DNA of 64,000 bases, taken from positions 186,001 to 250,000 of the forward strand of contig NZ_JAJNMU010000003.1 of the NCBI RefSeq assembly GCF_022458865.1, read 5' to 3'. Source of the stretch: Paenibacillus periandrae (GTDB lineage Bacteria; Bacillota; Bacilli; Paenibacillales; NBRC-103111). Positions 33,736 to 41,129 of this stretch are shown one piece after another; the stretch's first letter is position 1; each line of letters opens with the position of its first letter. Under the pieces are notes generated by a model. It was not told the DNA's origin, did not search any database, and saw nothing but the letters and a program-made list of their open reading frames with translations. A program made the position numbers and the translations under genes.

Positions 33736-34383
33736 ATGAAGCGAGTGAAAACATTTGTTGCCGGGATCGCGCTGCTTCTGATGAGTATGGGTACAATGCA
33801 TACGGATCAGGTTCAAGCATCGGCTCTATTAACTAAAGGAAGTTCAAGCGGGGATGTGTGGGACCTGCAGTTCCGTTTAAGAACAATAGGGTATGATCAA
33901 CATGTGCTGGATGGGCAATTTGGTTCACAAACCCTGGCAACAGTTCGCCAATTTCAAAAAGACTATGGTTTAACATCAGATGGTGTTGTTGGCGACCAAA
34001 CTTGGAATACGTTAAAAAACTATTCGTTAAATCAGGCCGAGCTGGATATTATGGCCAAAGTTATTTATAGTGAGGCACGTGGTGAGCCCTATGAGGGTCA
34101 GGTTGCAGTCGGAGCCGTGATCATGAACCGGATACAATCCGGACAATTCCCCAATAATATTCATGATGTTGTATTTCAACCGGGGGCGTTCACGGCTGTC
34201 GATGACGGTCAATATACACTGACCCCTGATTCAACCGCATATTTGGCGGCGCAGGATGCTTTGCGTGGCTGGGATCCAACGAATCAGTCACTTTATTACT
34301 TTAATCCTAGGACAGCTACCAGCAAGTGGATCTGGTCTCGACCCCAGACCGTAACGATAGGAAATCATATATTTGCCAAATAA
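33736..34383 (+). CDS. SleB-type cell wall hydrolase with peptidoglycan-binding domain
   Basis: 215 aa. A signal peptide (to about residue 29) precedes a peptidoglycan-binding domain 1 (residues 33-95, 'SSGDVWDLQFRLRTIGYD...DGVVGDQTWNTL'). Residues 100-215 are a Hydrolase_2/SleB catalytic domain with the presumed catalytic E113 in YSEARGEPYEGQ and 'NRIQSGQFPNNIHDVVFQPGAF'. It would be a lytic transglycosylase acting on spore cortex or wall glycan. It lies 44 bp after the LysM-CAP gene, with no terminator between, so it is probably controlled by the same riboswitch. A terminator follows at 34391. Confidence 0.9.
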   Translation: MKRVKTFVAGIALLLMSMGTMHTDQVQASALLTKGSSSGDVWDLQFRLRTIGYDQHVLDGQFGSQTLATVRQFQKDYGLTSDGVVGDQTWNTLKNYSLNQAELDIMAKVIYSEARGEPYEGQVAVGAVIMNRIQSGQFPNNIHDVVFQPGAFTAVDDGQYTLTPDSTAYLAAQDALRGWDPTNQSLYYFNPRTATSKWIWSRPQTVTIGNHIFAK

Positions 34384-34390
34384 TGCTGTG

Positions 34391-34442
34391 AAAGACAGTA
34401 ACCGATTATGGGATCAGATTTCATAACGGTTACTGTCTTTTG
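34391..34442. terminator. Bidirectional terminator between SleB-type gene and YjcZ-like gene 2
   Basis: AAAGACAGTAACC (34391-34403) pairs with GGTTACTGTCTTT (34428-34440). It differs from the terminator at 17231 by one compensated base pair and belongs to the same duplicated block. Confidence 0.85.
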
Positions 34443-34458
34443 TATGGTCTATTTCAAA

Positions 34459-34581
34459 TTAAAATGTTCTCAAAATAATAACAAGCAGAATGTAAAGAAC
34501 CAGAATAACACCTGTGGTAGTTCCCCAGCCGTAACCTGCACAACTGCCACAAGAAGCGCCAACTCCACTTACATATCCCAT
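34459..34581 (-). CDS. YjcZ-like tiny membrane peptide, copy 2
   Basis: 40 aa. ATG at 34581 follows GGAAGGAGGTTGGAACT. It starts MGYVSGVGAS, has CGSCAGYG at 11-18, then the hydrophobic VILVLYILLVIILR segment and ends TF. It is a close paralogue of the peptide at 17308-17436, with near-identical CGSCAGYG and membrane parts and a variable N-terminal half. CATAACATA at 34612-34620 is the likely sporulation-type -10. It lies 2 kb from the TOMM operon, with the riboswitch unit between. The membrane peptide role in sporulation is family-based. Confidence 0.85.
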   Translation of the reverse strand: MGYVSGVGASCGSCAGYGWGTTTGVILVLYILLVIILRTF

Positions 34582-34611
34582 AGTTCCAACCTCCTTCCGA
34601 TTCACCTTATG

Positions 34612-34620
34612 TATGTTATG
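34612..34620 (-). promoter_or_regulatory. Possible sporulation-type -10 (CATAACATA), copy 2
   Basis: It is conserved with 17467-17475, at a similar distance from the ATG (30 bases here). Further upstream, CAAACGCACATTTT and AGTCCAATCCA are also shared between the two loci. Confidence 0.4.
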
Positions 34621-34763
34621 AAGGCGAATGGCTCATGGATTGGACTCATGAAAAATGTGCGTTTGTAGGGGAGGAACAAGTCGTTCCAAGACTGATAGAG
34701 TAACGTATGATATGATGTGGGAGAAGCCGCCAACTGCTCCCATGCTAACCCATAGCCCACCTC

Positions 34764-34799
34764 AAAAAAGACGGATTCCTTCGGGAGTCCGTCTTTTTC
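34764..34799. terminator. Bidirectional terminator after the HAD gene
   Basis: AAAAAAGACGGATTCC pairs with GGAGTCCGTCTTTTT around a TTCG tetraloop, with one G-T pair. The A-run on the left makes it suitable for the minus-strand HAD gene that ends at 34854. Confidence 0.85.
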
Positions 34800-34853
34800 T
34801 TTAAGACTCACTTCAATAAAATGGCCTGCTGAACTGCCTGCCAATTAAAGCTA

Positions 34854-35654
34854 TTAAGTGGTTTGCAGAACAAATTTTTCTACAACATGCTTGACTCCGT
34901 CTTCATTGTTGGACAAGGTCACATAATCAGCAATTTCCTTCAGCGACTCCACGGCATTGCCCATGGCCACACCGAAGCCTGCGGCCTCCAGCATTTCATG
35001 ATCGTTCCAGCTGTCACCGATCGCCATTACTTCAGACATCTCATAACCAAATCGCTCAGCCAAAAAGCGGATCGCGTGACCCTTTGTACCTTCGCGATTC
35101 ACGATTTCAAGGAAATGAGGCTTCGATTTGGTAATATGCACGAGATGACCGATTTCATTGCGCAGCTCTACTGCGACTTCATCCAATCGACCGGGGTCAT
35201 CGATAATTAACAGCTTGGTCGATGGCTTATCCGCCAGCTCATGAAACTCCGGATATACCGTATAAGGGATCTTGGATAGAGCAGCATAATCTCTGCTTTT
35301 ATCATTATCAGCTTGTACATACAAAATATCATCTAAATAGGTTTGCAGATGCAGCCCATTGCGCTCACAATATTCGAAAATATGATGTGCCGCGTCATTG
35401 GGAACTGTGCGTTCATAAATCGTCGCGCCATCCTCGGAATTTTTCACCAGCGAGCCTTGATAGGTGATGAGCGGAACATTCAAGCCGAGCTGGGCAGCCA
35501 TCTGTTTGGCGGATGCATACATCCGGCCGGTTGCCAGCGTCACAGTCACGCCCTGAGCGAGAGCTTTCTCCAGAGCTGACTTGGTGCCCTCGGTTATTTC
35601 CTTACGGTCGTTGATCAGCGTATCATCAATATCGATTGCGAGCATTTTGTACAT
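34854..35654 (-). CDS. Cof-type HAD-IIB phosphatase
   Basis: 266 aa from ATG 35654 (AAAGGAG upstream; an in-frame ATG at 35705 has no such site). Motif I is 'LAIDIDDTLIND' with the nucleophile Asp. 'TLATGRM' is motif II, a Lys lies in the 'EGTKGHAIRFLAE' region, and 'VMAIGDSWNDHEML' is motif IV. The large cap domain between motifs II and III marks the C2/Cof subclass. It probably dephosphorylates sugar phosphates or cofactors such as FMN/PLP. It is transcribed divergently from the ugp genes. Confidence 0.9.
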   Translation of the reverse strand: MYKMLAIDIDDTLINDRKEITEGTKSALEKALAQGVTVTLATGRMYASAKQMAAQLGLNVPLITYQGSLVKNSEDGATIYERTVPNDAAHHIFEYCERNGLHLQTYLDDILYVQADNDKSRDYAALSKIPYTVYPEFHELADKPSTKLLIIDDPGRLDEVAVELRNEIGHLVHITKSKPHFLEIVNREGTKGHAIRFLAERFGYEMSEVMAIGDSWNDHEMLEAAGFGVAMGNAVESLKEIADYVTLSNNEDGVKHVVEKFVLQTT

Positions 35655-35759
35655 CGTGGTTCCACTCCTTTGTCTGTCTACGGCTCTTATTATACATGAG
35701 AACAAGGAAGATGATAAAGGTACTGAAAAAATAAATATTAAGAAATTGTAAACGTTTTA

Positions 35760-35789
35760 TTGACAATATTGACTAATACCGTGTATGAT
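35760..35789 (+). promoter_or_regulatory. Promoter of the ugp operon
   Basis: TTGACA at 35760-35765 and TATGAT at 35784-35789 with an 18-bp spacer. Upstream, TTGTAAACGTTTTAT overlaps a cre-like sequence with two mismatches, and ATTGAC is repeated 9 bp apart; neither is strong enough to call. Confidence 0.7.
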
Positions 35790-35812
35790 GAGAGCAAGTT
35801 AATAGTTGTGTA

Positions 35813-35880
35813 GGAGAATAGGAGATACACATAAACTGCTTGTTTTATGACAAAGCATTTTATGTGTTTTTTTATTCTCC
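35813..35880 (+). terminator. Nested leader hairpin with T-run (possible attenuator)
   Basis: Three nested helices are seen: GGAGAAT (35813-35819)/ATTCTCC (35874-35880), ACACATAAA (35827-35835)/TTTATGTGT (35859-35867) and TGCTT (35837-35841)/AAGCA (35853-35857). The middle helix is followed by TTTTTT, like an intrinsic terminator. It lies 20-30 bases after the expected transcription start, ahead of any gene. Confidence 0.6.
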
Positions 35881-35955
35881 AAATATGGTTCTCTGTTAAC
35901 CAGAAAAGCTGAGTAAGCGTGTCAGTGAACATCTGAATAACAGGATCAAGGAAGA

Positions 35956-36027
35956 AAGCTTAAACTCGACAGAGGTCATTTCTGCGAGTAATGAGGGAAC
36001 GCTCCCACAACTGATAAACATAAGCTT
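35956..36027 (+). ncRNA. Possible three-helix leader structure before ugpA
   Basis: AAGCTTA (35956-35962) can pair with TAAGCTT (36021-36027). It encloses CTCG-a-CAGA/TCTG-CGAG (35965-35973 with 35981-35988) and GGGA-acgc-TCCC (35995-36006). The ribosome binding site lies 8-10 bases after it. The arms are short and AAGCTT is self-complementary, so this is tentative; I recognise no riboswitch class. Confidence 0.3.
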
Positions 36028-36049
36028 TTCAAAGAAAGGGGTATGCAAT

Positions 36050-36976
36050 TTGCCATCCGATGAAAGCGTTTTAATTAAGACGGACAGTGCATTACTTAGA
36101 AAGAAAAAGTTAGGAGAAAATCTGTTAGCCTATTTGTTTTTGGCCCCTTCATTAATTCTGTTTATAACCTTTTTATTTTACCCTATGTTGAAATCTGTAT
36201 ACCTGAGCATGACGATTACAGACCCCCGCGGAAGGGTCGTTGAGTTTGTTGGACTGGATAATTTCGCGGATTTGTTAACCTCAGGTCAATTTTATTCGAA
36301 TTTGAAAGTAAGTTTGCTGTTCATTTTGTTAACTGTGCCGACTTCGATCATTTGGTCTCTCTTTTTGGCGGCGATTACGCATAACAAACTGCGTGGGATG
36401 AAGGTATTTCAGTTTATTTTTTCACTGCCTATTGTTATTTCTGTGGGTACCGGTTCAATTATCTGGTTTTTGTTGTTCCACCCGACAGCCGGTATGCTGA
36501 ATTATTTCTTAAGCTTTGTTCATATCAGTCCCATTCCGTGGTTAACCGACCCTTCCTGGGCACTGGTATCGATATCCCTCATGACGATTTGGATGAACAT
36601 GGGCTTCCTGTTTATCGTATTATCCAGCGGGCTGCAAGGTGTTCCTGAGGAAATATATGAAAGCGCCAAAATTGACGGCTCCGGACCTGTACGGACCTTT
36701 CTCCAAATTGTTTTGCCACTATTGACGCCTACGATCTTTTTTGCCCTAATTGTATCGGTTATTGGTGCCTTCCAGACATTTGGGCAAATTCACATTTTAA
36801 CTAAAGGCGGCCCTATGAATTCAACCAATGTTGTCGTGTATTCGATTTATCAGGACGCGTTCGTTAATTTCCGTTTTGGGATCGGGAGCGCACAGGCATT
36901 GATTTTGTTCGTGATCATCCTGGCCTTGACCTTGTTCCAGTTTAAAGTTTTGGAGAAGAAGGTGCATTATCAATGA
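36050..36976 (+). CDS. ugpA: Glycerol-3-phosphate ABC importer permease UgpA
   Basis: 308 aa with six membrane segments and the EAA loop 'EEIYESAKIDGSGPVRTFLQIVLPLL'. The start is TTG at 36050, supported by AAAGGGG 8 bases upstream; the nearby ATG at 36043 opens only a six-codon frame. With UgpE it forms the channel for sn-glycerol-3-phosphate or glycerophosphodiesters. The assignment rests mainly on the strongly UgpB-like binding protein and the UgpQ-like enzyme in the same operon. It overlaps ugpE by 4 bases. Confidence 0.85.
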   Translation: MPSDESVLIKTDSALLRKKKLGENLLAYLFLAPSLILFITFLFYPMLKSVYLSMTITDPRGRVVEFVGLDNFADLLTSGQFYSNLKVSLLFILLTVPTSIIWSLFLAAITHNKLRGMKVFQFIFSLPIVISVGTGSIIWFLLFHPTAGMLNYFLSFVHISPIPWLTDPSWALVSISLMTIWMNMGFLFIVLSSGLQGVPEEIYESAKIDGSGPVRTFLQIVLPLLTPTIFFALIVSVIGAFQTFGQIHILTKGGPMNSTNVVVYSIYQDAFVNFRFGIGSAQALILFVIILALTLFQFKVLEKKVHYQ

Positions 36977-37797
36977 TTACAAAAAGAATCACACCGGTTA
37001 TTCAGTACCTGCTGCTGCTTTTAATGGCTCTCGCGGTTTTGTATCCGCTGTTATTTAGCATATTATCGTCGTTCATGACGGAGAAGGAAGTTTCCAACTT
37101 TCCACCGCCTTTATTCCCATCCCAATTGTATTTGGGGAATTTCAAGCAGGCTATCGAAAGCTTTCCCATTATCCGTTTCATTTTGAACAGCTTTATCGTG
37201 TCATCGGCAATCATGGTGAGTCAGGTCATTACATCGAGCTTAGCCGCCTATGCCTTTTCCTTCATGAAGTTTAAAGGGAAAAACGCTTTGTTTGCGATCT
37301 TTCTCGCTACGATGATGATTCCATGGGAAGTCACGATTATTCCGAATTACTTGACGATTAAAAGCTGGGGTTGGATGGACAGCTATCAAGGTTTGATTGT
37401 GCCTTTTATGGCGGGAGCATTTGGTGTATTTCTGCTTCGCCAATTTTTTCTGCAACTGCCAAACGAGCTGTTCGATGCATCAAAAATCGATGGTTGCGGA
37501 CACATCAGAAACTTTTTCTCGATTGTTCTTCCACTTTCGAGACCGGCGCTATCCACCCTTGGGGTGTATGTTTTTCTGACGCATTGGAACCACTACCTGT
37601 GGCCATTGCTCATTACGAATCGACCTTCCATGAGAACGGTGCAAATTGGAGTCGGTATGCTTCAGCATGCTGAGGTTATGTCGTGGAACCTTATCTTGGC
37701 AGGTGTTACCTTGGTGCTGCTTCCTTCTTTTCTTTTACTGGGTATGGGCGTTAAGCAGCTGGTGGGCGGAATTACCGCAGGAGCTGTAAAAGGATAA
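36973..37797 (+). CDS. ugpE: Glycerol-3-phosphate ABC importer permease UgpE
   Basis: 274 aa with six membrane segments; EAA loop 'NELFDASKIDGCGHIRNFFSIVLPLSRP', and the C-terminus 'GGITAGAVKG' is typical of the MalG/UgpE group. It starts within the ugpA stop (ATGA overlap). It pairs with UgpA. The ATPase (UgpC/MsmX type) is not encoded here. Confidence 0.86.
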   Translation: MITKRITPVIQYLLLLLMALAVLYPLLFSILSSFMTEKEVSNFPPPLFPSQLYLGNFKQAIESFPIIRFILNSFIVSSAIMVSQVITSSLAAYAFSFMKFKGKNALFAIFLATMMIPWEVTIIPNYLTIKSWGWMDSYQGLIVPFMAGAFGVFLLRQFFLQLPNELFDASKIDGCGHIRNFFSIVLPLSRPALSTLGVYVFLTHWNHYLWPLLITNRPSMRTVQIGVGMLQHAEVMSWNLILAGVTLVLLPSFLLLGMGVKQLVGGITAGAVKG

Positions 37798-37874
37798 ACA
37801 AGACTTAATGATCCGGCTGTTACCATCAGGCCTATCATATATGTAACCATTTTGAATGAGGAGAGGGAAAAACG

Positions 37875-39251
37875 ATGAGAAAAAAAGGGTTTACGGGATT
37901 ACTAGTGGCTTCCATTATGATTTTTCTAGCTGGATGTAACGTCAATATGGGCGAGGGCGACGGTGCTAAAAAAACAACAGAAGCGCCCAAGGCAGGTGAA
38001 AGCAAGGCCGGTAGTGGCCCGAAAAAAGTTGTATTCTGGCATGCCATGGGTGGATCGAATACCAAGGTTGTTGACCAATTGGTGACCGATTACAACTCAT
38101 CCCAGGATAAAATCAAGGTAGAGGCTGTATTTCAGGGCAGCTATGACGACCTGCTCAGTAAGCTGAAAGCTTCGATGGGCACGAATGATGGCCCGTCCGT
38201 TGTCCAGATGTATGAAATCGGAAGCCGTTTTATGATCGATTCCAAGACGATTACGCCGATGCAAAATTTCATCGATGCCGATAAGTGGGACATTTCGCAG
38301 CTGGAGCCGAATATTGCCGGCTACTACACATTGGGTGGCAAGCTGTATTCGATGCCTTTCAATACGTCTAATCCTATCCTGTATTACAACAAAGATTTGT
38401 TCAAAGCAGCTGGTCTTGATCCCGCCAAACCGCCAAAGACATACGAGGAGTTGAAAACAGCGGCTGATGCGATTACGAAATCCGGTAAAGCTACTGGTGC
38501 CAACTTTGCGATTTATGGCTGGTTTGTTGAGCAGTTCTTCGCTAACCAGGGAGCCGAATATGTTAACAACGGGAACGGCAGAACTTCGCCGGCTACAGAA
38601 TCGCTGGTGAACGCGGATGCAGGGGTGAAGACTTTGACCTGGTGGAAGGACCTTGTCGATACGAAAGCTGCCAACAATCTGGGACGTAAAACAGATGATT
38701 CCAAAAAAGCATTTTCGGCGGGGCAAGTGGGTATGATTCTGGAATCCACAGCAGCACTTAAAGGGCTTGTAGACAGTGCGGCCGGTAAATTCGAGGTTGG
38801 AACCGGATACCTGCCTAAACCTGCGGATGCCAAAGAAGGCGGCGTCGTTGTCGGTGGAGCGAGCTTATGGATGATGAATAATAGACCGGATGATGAGCAA
38901 AAGGCGACATGGGATTTCATTAAATTCGTGTCCTCACCGAAAGAGCAGGCTTACTGGCATATCAATACCGGATACTTCCCAATTACCAAAAAAGCTTACG
39001 ATGAAGATTCGGTTAAAGAAAACCTGAAAAAGTTCCCGCAATTCCAGACCGCTATTGATCAGCTGCATCAAACCAAGCTGAACACGGCCACACAAGGCGC
39101 AGTCATCGGTGTATTCCCTGAAGCCAGACAAGTCGTTGAAGGTGCGATTGAAGAGGTGCTGAACAACAAGAAGTCACCTAAGGAAGCTTTGGATGGAGCC
39201 TCCAAAGAGATCAGCTCGAAAATTCAACAATACAACAAAACGGTAAAATAA
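37875..39251 (+). CDS. ugpB: Glycerol-3-phosphate-binding lipoprotein UgpB
   Basis: 458 aa. Signal peptide with lipobox LAGC (Cys at 21), then a charged linker. The mature protein closely follows UgpB: 'VVFWHAMGGSNTKVVDQL', 'PSVVQMYEIGSRFMIDSK', 'MPFNTSNPILYYNKDLFK', 'GGASLWMMNNRPDDE', and 'WHINTGYFPITKKAYDE'. It captures glycerol-3-phosphate or glycerophosphodiesters outside the membrane. Ribosome binding site is GAGGAGAGGG. A strong hairpin separates it from the next gene. Confidence 0.9.
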   Translation: MRKKGFTGLLVASIMIFLAGCNVNMGEGDGAKKTTEAPKAGESKAGSGPKKVVFWHAMGGSNTKVVDQLVTDYNSSQDKIKVEAVFQGSYDDLLSKLKASMGTNDGPSVVQMYEIGSRFMIDSKTITPMQNFIDADKWDISQLEPNIAGYYTLGGKLYSMPFNTSNPILYYNKDLFKAAGLDPAKPPKTYEELKTAADAITKSGKATGANFAIYGWFVEQFFANQGAEYVNNGNGRTSPATESLVNADAGVKTLTWWKDLVDTKAANNLGRKTDDSKKAFSAGQVGMILESTAALKGLVDSAAGKFEVGTGYLPKPADAKEGGVVVGGASLWMMNNRPDDEQKATWDFIKFVSSPKEQAYWHINTGYFPITKKAYDEDSVKENLKKFPQFQTAIDQLHQTKLNTATQGAVIGVFPEARQVVEGAIEEVLNNKKSPKEALDGASKEISSKIQQYNKTVK

Positions 39252-39257
39252 ACGAAA

Positions 39258-39271
39258 GGGGCTGCGGCCCC
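39258..39271 (+). promoter_or_regulatory. Intercistronic GC hairpin ugpB-ugpQ
   Basis: GGGGC-tgcg-GCCCC forms a compact 5-bp GC stem 6 bases after the ugpB stop, with no T-run. It may stabilise the 3' end of the binding-protein message, as is common for such genes. Confidence 0.4.
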
Positions 39272-39289
39272 TACCAGAAAGGGCAAGGT

Positions 39290-40033
39290 ATGTCGAACAA
39301 TAAACCTATGATTATTGCACATAGAGGAGCAAAAGGGATGGCCCCGGAAAATACTCTGGGTGCCTTCCAGCTTGGTTTGGATCAGGGCTGTGAAGGGATT
39401 GAACTGGATATTCATTTGACCGCTGATGGTGAAATCGTAGTGTGCCACGACCTGACATTGGATAGGACGACTAACGGCAAAGGCCGTATTGTGGAGAAGA
39501 AGCTGTCAGAAATCAAAGCCTTGGACGCGGGCTCCTGGTTTGGAGACGAATTCAAGGGAGAGACGGTTCCTACCTTGAATGAGGTTATGGACCTTGTGCC
39601 CGATACGATCATGGTCAATGTGGAAATAAAGTATGCATACGAAGGTCAAATCGAGCATAAACTGTTAGACTTGCTGAAGCAAAGAAATCGTCTGAATAAC
39701 GTGGTGATTTCATCCTTCGACCATAAGTGTGTAAGGCGGATTAAGCAGTTGGAGCCCGAAGCTAGAATCGGATTGCTGTATCAATCCAATTTACTGGATC
39801 CAACTGCCTACGCACGCAGCTTTGATGTCGATGTGTATTCGCTCCACCCTTATTATCAACTGTTGGATGCAGAGGATGTACAGAAAGCCACAGAGAGTGG
39901 ACTTTATGTATATCCTTATACAGCAAATGCAGAGAGCGATCTGCTGAGGCTGACCCAATTCGGGGTTTCCGGGATTATTACTGACTATCCGGGTCGATTG
40001 GGTGCGTTATATAAGGACAGGGAATCGCAATAA
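39290..40033 (+). CDS. ugpQ: Glycerophosphodiester phosphodiesterase
   Basis: 247 aa cytoplasmic GDPD (no signal peptide). It has 'AHRGAKGMAPENT' with H11/R12, 'GIELDIHLTADGEIVVCHD' with E38, D40 and H53, and 'MVNVEIKYAYEG' as further metal ligand region. It hydrolyses imported glycerophosphodiesters to glycerol-3-phosphate and an alcohol, supplying carbon and phosphate. Placement after ugpB confirms the import role. A terminator follows at 40108. Confidence 0.92.
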   Translation: MSNNKPMIIAHRGAKGMAPENTLGAFQLGLDQGCEGIELDIHLTADGEIVVCHDLTLDRTTNGKGRIVEKKLSEIKALDAGSWFGDEFKGETVPTLNEVMDLVPDTIMVNVEIKYAYEGQIEHKLLDLLKQRNRLNNVVISSFDHKCVRRIKQLEPEARIGLLYQSNLLDPTAYARSFDVDVYSLHPYYQLLDAEDVQKATESGLYVYPYTANAESDLLRLTQFGVSGIITDYPGRLGALYKDRESQ

Positions 40034-40107
40034 CCTAATAATCTGTGACAGGCCCCCCAAACGTTGCCCTTATGAAGTAGACAATGTTAAAATCACTTTT
40101 AATCACG

Positions 40108-40149
40108 AAAAAGCCTGATCCAAACTTTTAACTGGACACAGGCTTTTTT
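40108..40149 (+). terminator. Intrinsic terminator after ugpQ
   Basis: AAAAAGCCTG (40108-40117) pairs with CAGGCTTTTT (40139-40148) around a 21-base loop; the right arm ends in a T-run. Confidence 0.85.
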
Positions 40150-40196
40150 AGCTTATGCGGAGTTAACCATATCACCAAGAGAGGAGACTGGATTTG

Positions 40197-40952
40197 ATGA
40201 GTGTTTGGGAAATAAGTCATTGGGAACTGGTCGTTCGAATGATATTGGCAGTAGTCCTGGGCGGTTTAATCGGTATTGAAAGAGAATGGAGTAATCATGC
40301 AGCGGGCTTTCGCACGCATATCTTGGTGTGCCTCGGATCCGCTACCATCATGCTTTTATCCAGCTACGGGTTTTCGCAGTTTGCCAATGAATACAATGTG
40401 AGAATGGATCCCGCACGTTTGGCGGCACAAGTCATTAGCGGCATTGGTTTTCTGGGTGCCGGGGCGATCCTTCGTAATGGAAATATGATCAAAGGACTGA
40501 CAACAGCCGCATCGGTGTGGGTTGTTGCTGCAATCGGTTTGAGTGTGGGCGCCGGTTTTTATATGGGTGCCTTGCTGTGCACGTTTCTTGTATTGATCAG
40601 CTTGTTTTTGTTGAATAAATGGGAAAAACATTTGCTTCGCAATCGAAGATACCATGAAGTGGGTATTCATATTATCGACAATCCAGGCTCGCTCGGCAAG
40701 ATTGCGACGATTTTGGGGGATTACGATCTTGCCATCGTTAATTTGAAAATGATACCGAACGAAAGTACGCCGGACGATCCATTAGCAGTGCCGTCCATGC
40801 AAATCCTGTTCAGCCTGAAAATTCAAAAGCAGGAGAATCTGGTTATTGCCCTGGAGCATATTGCGAAGCTGGACGTCGTACTTTCGTTAGAGTCTCAACA
40901 TATAACTTCCATGAAAAGCACTGGGTCCAAAATGAGTGTTTTTTCTGAATAA
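40197..40952 (+). CDS. MgtC/SapB-family membrane protein
   Basis: 251 aa from ATG 40197 (GAGAGGAG upstream; TTG at 40194 is in frame). The N-terminal half has four to five membrane segments with 'LGGLIGIEREWSNHAAGFRTHILVCLGSA' and 'ISGIGFLGAGAILRNG', both MgtC/SapB signatures. The C-terminal ~90 residues form a soluble ACT-like domain as in longer MgtC proteins. Family members are linked to magnesium homeostasis or control of ATP synthase; the role here is unknown. It is monocistronic, between two terminators. Confidence 0.9.
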   Translation: MSVWEISHWELVVRMILAVVLGGLIGIEREWSNHAAGFRTHILVCLGSATIMLLSSYGFSQFANEYNVRMDPARLAAQVISGIGFLGAGAILRNGNMIKGLTTAASVWVVAAIGLSVGAGFYMGALLCTFLVLISLFLLNKWEKHLLRNRRYHEVGIHIIDNPGSLGKIATILGDYDLAIVNLKMIPNESTPDDPLAVPSMQILFSLKIQKQENLVIALEHIAKLDVVLSLESQHITSMKSTGSKMSVFSE

Positions 40953-40982
40953 GCTTAATCTGAACGTTGCCCATACCGATGC

Positions 40983-41029
40983 ATGCACTTTCCTAACGAT
41001 GAACCACATCTTTAGGAAAGTGCATTTTT
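40983..41029 (+). terminator. Intrinsic terminator after MgtC-family gene
   Basis: ATGCACTTTCCTAA (40983-40996) pairs perfectly with TTAGGAAAGTGCAT-type sequence ending at 41025, and TTTTT follows. Confidence 0.9.
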
Positions 41030-41129
41030 ATATACAATCGTATTCAAATTGTGTGATAGAATGCTAACTAATAGAGCATGTTGATGGATGGAAATTCGGT
41101 TTACTATTTGAATAACAGGAGTACATACA

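Noticed and set aside
34408..34668. 86-codon plus-strand frame over YjcZ-like locus 2
   Set aside because: Antisense shadow of the tiny gene, starting inside the terminator; same reason as locus 1.
35746..35778. Pho box or cre upstream of ugp
   Set aside because: TTGTAA/ATTGAC repeats are irregular (11 and 9 bp) and TGTAAACGTTTTAT has two cre mismatches; suggestive but not callable.
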